Assembly: GCA_039811765.1 (NCBI GenBank)
Contig: JBDHZF010000103.1
Coordinates: 1 to 8,862, forward strand
Direction of reading: 5' to 3'
From: JAGQUL01 sp039811765
GTDB taxonomy: Bacteria; Actinomycetota; Thermoleophilia; Gaiellales; SKUG01
DNA length: 8,862 bases
The translations under genes and the position numbers were made by a program. Below, piece by piece: positions 5,617 to 8,862 of the stretch (positions are counted from its first letter, which is position 1; each line of letters opens with the position of its first letter). Under the pieces are notes generated by a model that saw only the letters and a program-made list of their open reading frames with translations, had not been told where the DNA came from and ran no database searches.

Positions 5617-6462
5617 TCAGGTCGATCCGTCGCGCAGCGTCTGCGTGATCGACCGGGTCGGCGCCCAGCCGGGCAGCCACACCGGCGAGGCGGGCGGATC
5701 GACCAGGTCGCTGGGGCGCATCGCGACCGCTCCCCAGCGCGCGTCGATCGGGCGGCCCGTCTCGCGCTCGACCACGTCGACGAGCCGCGCGAGCGTGAGC
5801 TGCTCGCCGCTGCAGACATCGAAGCGTTCGCCGGCGCCAAGGGAGCCGTCGAGCAGGGCGCGGGCAGCGACCTCGTAGGCGTGGGCGACGTCACTGACGT
5901 GCACGAAGTCGACGAGGCGGGTGGGGGCGACCATGTCGATCGGCGCGCCGGTGCGGGCTGCTGCGAGCAGCGCCGCGACGAGCTTGGTGCGCTGGTCGCC
6001 GGGGCCGTGGATCGTGGTGGGCGCGAGCGACACCCAGCGCACGCTTGCGTGCGCACAGGCCCAGCCGGCGAGCGCGTCGACGCTCTGGCGCGTGGCGGCG
6101 TAGAGCGTCGGGGCGGTCGCACCACGCGACGTCTGGAAGCTCGACGTGGTGACGATACGCCCGCCACCGCGACGCGCGAGCTCCGCGAGCAGCAGCCCCG
6201 GCAGGCGCACGTTCGCATCGAGCATGGCAGCGACCTCGCGCGCGCTCGCACACGTGCGACGAGTCGCGATCGAGAGCACCACGTCGGGCTCGGCGGCGGC
6301 GAACGAGCGCGTGATCGAATCGGCGACCGCATCGCTGCTCGCCCTCGCATCGACGCGCTCGAGCAGCTGCACGCTCCAGCCGAGCGTGCGCAGGTGGGCG
6401 ACCACTGCGGATCCGGTGAAGCCGGCGCCGCCGGTGACGAGGACGCTCGGCGAGCCAGTCAT
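5617..6462 (-). CDS. NAD-dependent epimerase/dehydratase-like extended SDR (catalytic Lys replaced by Arg)
   Basis: The product has 281 residues. ATG 6460-6462 overlaps the stop of the upstream glycosyltransferase as ATGA. The frame is open further upstream, but there it is only an Arg-rich shadow of that glycosyltransferase. VLVTGGAGFTGSAVVAHL (7-24) is the Rossmann glycine motif for NAD(P). DVVLSIATRR (60-69) takes the place of the usual DvViHlAa strand. TTSSF (105-109) holds the catalytic serine. The active-site tetrad reads Tyr121-Ala-Ala-Thr-Arg125, so the near-invariant Lys of YxxxK is Arg. VDFVHVSDVAHAYEVAARAL is the typical extended-SDR C-terminal segment. Such enzymes epimerise, dehydrate or reduce nucleotide sugars. 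Placement with GT2 and a cupin epimerase fits glycan precursor synthesis. The length is short to normal for the family (280-330). The exact reaction is unknown, and the Arg may alter or abolish activity. Confidence 0.85.
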   Translation of the reverse strand: MTGSPSVLVTGGAGFTGSAVVAHLRTLGWSVQLLERVDARASSDAVADSITRSFAAAEPDVVLSIATRRTCASAREVAAMLDANVRLPGLLLAELARRGGGRIVTTSSFQTSRGATAPTLYAATRQSVDALAGWACAHASVRWVSLAPTTIHGPGDQRTKLVAALLAAARTGAPIDMVAPTRLVDFVHVSDVAHAYEVAARALLDGSLGAGERFDVCSGEQLTLARLVDVVERETGRPIDARWGAVAMRPSDLVDPPASPVWLPGWAPTRSITQTLRDGST

Positions 6463-7454
6463 CGTCGCCCTGCCAGTCGGCGCAGGCGCTCCAGGGCCCG
6501 CCAGCCGCGCGAGGCGTAGATCGTGCGCAGCTCGGCGCTCTGGCGCTCGAGCGAGCGGGCGAGCTCGTCGCGCGCGGCAATCGCCTGGTCGCGCTCGGCC
6601 TCCGCGCGCTCGACGTGACGCTGCTGGCCGTCCACCACGCGCAGCGCGATCGTGTACTCGGCCTCGTAGCGCGCGTGGGCGAGCAGCCCGGCGTCGGCCG
6701 ACTGCGCAGCGCGCAGGAAGCGCTCGCGGATCGCCGGGTCGGTGACCGGGCTCCACGCCTCGAGCTCGGCGAGGCGGGCCGCGGGATCCATCGCGGCGCG
6801 CTGGGAGGCGGGCACGCCGATCACCGTGGTCCACGGTGCGCTCGTGGCGACGCAGTCCGAGTGCTTGAGGATCTGCTGCCACATGTACAGGTCGGTGGGG
6901 GTGCCGGCGGGGGTGGTGCGCCAGCCGTGCGCCAGCGCGCGGTAGAGCGCCATCGAGTGCGCGCCGCAGTTGAGCGGCACGCGGTTACGGCCGGCGAGCA
7001 GCTCCTCGCGATACCACGGGTGCGCGAGGTCCACGACCCAGCGGTGGGCGGCGACGTCGGCGCCGGGCATGATCCAGCACGGCTGGCAGCAGCCGAAGTT
7101 CGCGCCCTCGGCGAGCAGCCAGGCGAGCAGGCGCTCGACGTGATCGGGCAGCCACAGGTCGTCGTCGCCCAAGTAGAAGACCCACTCGCCACGTGCCTCG
7201 TCGAGCAGCAGGCGGTGGCGGTGCGCCTCGCCGTTGCGCGGCCCCTTGGGGAAGTGGAAGGGGCGAACGCGATCGTCGATCACGGCGAACTCGGCGACGA
7301 TCGCGTGCGCCGCGGGCGGCGAGCCGTCGCACACCACCAGCAGCTCGAGGTTCGCGTGCGTCTGCGCCAGAGCTGTGGGGATCGAGCAGCGCAGCGTGTC
7401 GACGTGGTCGAACGTCGGCAGGATAACGGTTACGAGCGGGTCGGGCGATGGCAC
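6459..7454 (-). CDS. Family 2 glycosyltransferase with C-terminal coiled coil
   Basis: The product has 331 residues from GTG 7452-7454, with a weak AGGA-type ribosome site. The start is natural because the GT-A fold begins at once: VTVILPTFDHVDTL (8-21). Nucleotide-binding Asp43 lies in LLVVCDGSPP. The metal-binding motif is YLGDDDLW with Asp97-99. Residues from about 275 to 315 form a charged helical coiled coil (ERAEAERDQAIAARDELARS), ending in a basic RGWRALERLRRLAGRR tail. Such tails are frequent in cell-surface glycan transferases and may aid membrane or partner binding. No transmembrane helix is evident. The enzyme should be an inverting cytoplasmic transferase using a nucleotide sugar; donor and acceptor are unknown. 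It overlaps the SDR gene by 4 bases, so the two are almost certainly co-translated. Confidence 0.92.
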   Translation of the reverse strand: MPSPDPLVTVILPTFDHVDTLRCSIPTALAQTHANLELLVVCDGSPPAAHAIVAEFAVIDDRVRPFHFPKGPRNGEAHRHRLLLDEARGEWVFYLGDDDLWLPDHVERLLAWLLAEGANFGCCQPCWIMPGADVAAHRWVVDLAHPWYREELLAGRNRVPLNCGAHSMALYRALAHGWRTTPAGTPTDLYMWQQILKHSDCVATSAPWTTVIGVPASQRAAMDPAARLAELEAWSPVTDPAIRERFLRAAQSADAGLLAHARYEAEYTIALRVVDGQQRHVERAEAERDQAIAARDELARSLERQSAELRTIYASRGWRALERLRRLAGRR

Positions 7455-7522
7455 GAAGGGGATCCTACGGCGACGTCATCCATGGGCAGCAGTTGCAGCT
7501 GGAGTCCGAAACGCTTCCCGCG

Positions 7523-7534
7523 CTGAGATCTCAG
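7523..7534. promoter_or_regulatory. Perfect 12-bp palindrome upstream of the glycosyltransferase gene
   Basis: CTGAGATCTCAG is a perfect palindrome 69-80 bp upstream of the glycosyltransferase GTG. It has no loop and so would be a protein-binding site rather than an RNA hairpin. No clear -35/-10 pair is visible nearby, so its role as an operator is only a suggestion. Confidence 0.35.
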
Positions 7535-7549
7535 GAGAAGGAATTCCAC

Positions 7550-7588
7550 GATTGGGGCGGTCGCCGAACGGCGACACGACGCCCAATC
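7550..7588 (-). terminator. Long hairpin in the 412-residue gene / glycosyltransferase spacer, probable terminator
   Basis: Outer arms GATTGGGGCG (7550-7559) and CGCCCAATC (7580-7588) pair with one bulged G. Inside them GTCGCC-GAAC-GGCGAC (7560-7575) forms a second perfect 6-bp stem with a tetraloop. A smaller GGGG/CCCC hairpin (7611-7624) overlaps the stop of the upstream gene, and GGATT-C-AATCC lies at 7589-7599. No long U-run follows in the minus direction (only TTCCTTCTCC), so this is a U-less terminator or an RNA processing structure between two transcription units. Confidence 0.5.
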
Positions 7589-7623
7589 GGATTCAATCCG
7601 GATCGCTGACGGGGCACGCGCCC

Positions 7624-8862
7624 CTACTCCAACCCCAGTATCCGGCCGCGCTCTTCGAACGAGCGCTCGTTGAACTCGCGCATGAACGCTTCCACCTGCT
7701 CGGGGTCGGAGAAGTCCACGCCGGCGCGCTCCATCTCCTCGCCGAGTCGAGCGCCGAAACCGTTGCCGCGCGACGCGAGCGAGTCGAGCACCACGTCGAG
7801 CGCATCGTCGCTCAGGTCGAGCTCGGCGTGCACGAGCCGCGCCCACGCGCGCGCTGTTGGCACGATCCCCTCGGCGATCTCGTCGGCGTGGGCGTCGCTT
7901 TCGATCTGCGCGGGGACGAGATGCACGAGCAGCATCTCCGCGGCCTGCGGGCCGAAGCGCGCGACGCCGCCGTCGATCCACTCGTGCGCGAACGACGCCA
8001 CGACGCGCGCGCTCGCCTCGTTCGCGCCGTGCTCGCGCTCGGCGGCGAAGTGCTCGCTCGCGATCAGCAGCTCGGCGAGCTGCTCCACGTCGAGTTCGTC
8101 GAGCGCGCTCGGGCGCAGGTGCCAGGAGGGCGGATCCGGCCGCACGCCGCGCGCCTCGGCGTCGTCCACCAACGCGTCGCAGCGCGTCGTGACGAGCGCC
8201 GCGAGCGCGAGCGCGTCCTCGTCCTCGGGAAACTCCCAGAGCCCGTCCTCGCTCCACGAGACGGCCTCGGCGAGGATGATCGCGGCCTCGTCGACGCTCA
8301 CCTCGTCGAGGCGCATCACCGCGGCGTCCTCGGGATGCTCGGCGAGCCGCTCGCGAATCATGTCGAGCATCTCGTCGAGCGGGTGGCCCAGGTAACAGTC
8401 CTTGATCGCCGCGAGGTTGGAGTCCATCAGCACGCTGAGCGTGTGCGGCGAAAGCTCGGGCTCGTCGTCGTACGCGTACTCGATGAACACGGTGGCCTGG
8501 TCGCCCCACACGTCGCTGTGCAGCGCGGCACGACGCGGCGTCGCGCGCCCAACGAGGCGCCCCGCGGCGGACGGTCGCGCGCCGAGGAACCGCAGCTTGT
8601 GCCGGACTCGTTCGGCGAGCTCGCCCACGCGCGGATCGCCGAACGGCATCGCCGAGAGCGCGTCCACGATCGCGAGCGCGTCGTCGGCGAGGGGTTTGCT
8701 GCGCACGTTGCCGAGCAGGTCGATGAACGCCATGGATGGGACGGGCGTGTCGTCGCGATCGGAAGCGAGCCAATCCTCGAGCGCGCTCGAACACATCCCG
8801 GACGCGACCATCTCGAGCTGCATTGGATCGGGCTCGCGCGCGATGCCGGCGTAGCTCTCCAC
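7624..8862 (-). CDS. Acidic protein of unknown function (5' end probably beyond the window)
   Basis: The frame covers 412 residues and reaches the right edge, where the last three bases happen to read GTG. The true start may lie outside, so treat it as 5'-partial. I do not recognise the family. The protein is rich in Asp, Glu, Ala and Leu, looks soluble and mostly helical, and has no signal peptide or membrane segment in the visible part. The most patterned segment is about residues 115-160: SDVWGDQATVFIEYAY, then an acidic DDEPELSPHTLSVLMDSNLA piece and KDCYLGHPLDEML, which looks like a strand-helix fold unit. A helical C-terminus ends VDFSDPEQVEAFMREFNERS, then FEERGRILGLE. Its balanced composition marks it as the real gene; an overlapping 454-codon frame on the same strand is Arg/Ala-rich. 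It is separated from the glycosyltransferase by a hairpin-rich spacer, so it probably belongs to a different unit. Confidence 0.75.
   Translation of the reverse strand: MESYAGIAREPDPMQLEMVASGMCSSALEDWLASDRDDTPVPSMAFIDLLGNVRSKPLADDALAIVDALSAMPFGDPRVGELAERVRHKLRFLGARPSAAGRLVGRATPRRAALHSDVWGDQATVFIEYAYDDEPELSPHTLSVLMDSNLAAIKDCYLGHPLDEMLDMIRERLAEHPEDAAVMRLDEVSVDEAAIILAEAVSWSEDGLWEFPEDEDALALAALVTTRCDALVDDAEARGVRPDPPSWHLRPSALDELDVEQLAELLIASEHFAAEREHGANEASARVVASFAHEWIDGGVARFGPQAAEMLLVHLVPAQIESDAHADEIAEGIVPTARAWARLVHAELDLSDDALDVVLDSLASRGNGFGARLGEEMERAGVDFSDPEQVEAFMREFNERSFEERGRILGLE

Noticed and set aside
5449..6519. 356-codon plus-strand open frame, Arg/Gly-rich
   Set aside because: It lies opposite the SDR gene, which has intact NAD-binding motifs; no ribosome site or domain supports this frame.
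6463..6882. N-terminal extension of the SDR to 421 residues
   Set aside because: The extension is an Arg-rich out-of-frame reading of the glycosyltransferase. The Rossmann motif begins properly at ATG 6460-6462.
7430..8794. 454-codon minus-strand open frame overlapping the 412-residue gene
   Set aside because: Its product is more than one-third Arg/Ala with no recognisable structure. The overlapping 412-residue frame has normal composition and hydrophobic patterning.

Overview
This window comes from a very GC-rich chromosome with frequent GTG starts and dense, short-gapped coding. That fits a high-GC actinobacterium, possibly of the Thermoleophilia type, although the placement rests only on base composition and gene style and is weak. 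Every gene I can support lies on the minus strand, so transcription runs from high to low coordinates. The many long open frames on the plus strand are Arg/Ser/Ala/His-rich antisense shadows.

Layout in the direction of transcription: a 412-residue acidic protein of unknown function running off the right edge (7624-8862); a 169-bp palindrome-rich spacer; a family 2 glycosyltransferase with a C-terminal coiled coil (6459-7454); an NAD-dependent sugar epimerase/dehydratase-like SDR overlapping it by ATGA (5617-6462); an AAA ATPase with a DUF4143-type C-terminus (4168-5424), preceded by two exact tandem 16-bp repeats; an RmlC-like cupin sugar epimerase (3543-4109); an AbiEi-like antitoxin with an AbiEii-like nucleotidyltransferase (2427-3503 and 1591-2427); an unfamiliar HTH protein with a short, apparently truncated PIN-like ORF (772-1425 and 529-753); and the N-terminal 163 residues of a WecG/TagA/CpsF glycosyltransferase, cut by the left edge (1-489).

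Two gene classes alternate here. The glycosyltransferase, SDR, cupin epimerase and WecG-like enzyme look like parts of one surface-polysaccharide or glycolipid pathway: sugar-nucleotide tailoring plus glycosyl transfer. Between them sit three defence or toxin-antitoxin-like modules: the ATPase, the AbiE-like pair, and the HTH/PIN-like pair. The most concrete sign of how this arose is a 50-bp stretch at 1525-1574, just downstream of the AbiEii-like gene. It matches 47 of 50 bases of the 3' part of the intact cupin epimerase gene (3615-3664), at an offset of exactly 2090 bp and in the same orientation. The AbiE-like pair is therefore bracketed by an epimerase gene and a degraded fragment of an epimerase gene.

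Probable control sites include an AT-rich promoter, possibly leaderless, before the AbiEi-like gene; tandem operator-like repeats before the ATPase; inverted repeats before and just inside the HTH gene; and a strong hairpin after the 412-residue gene. No tRNA, rRNA, CRISPR array, transposase or integrase gene was seen. No gap between genes exceeds about 200 bp.
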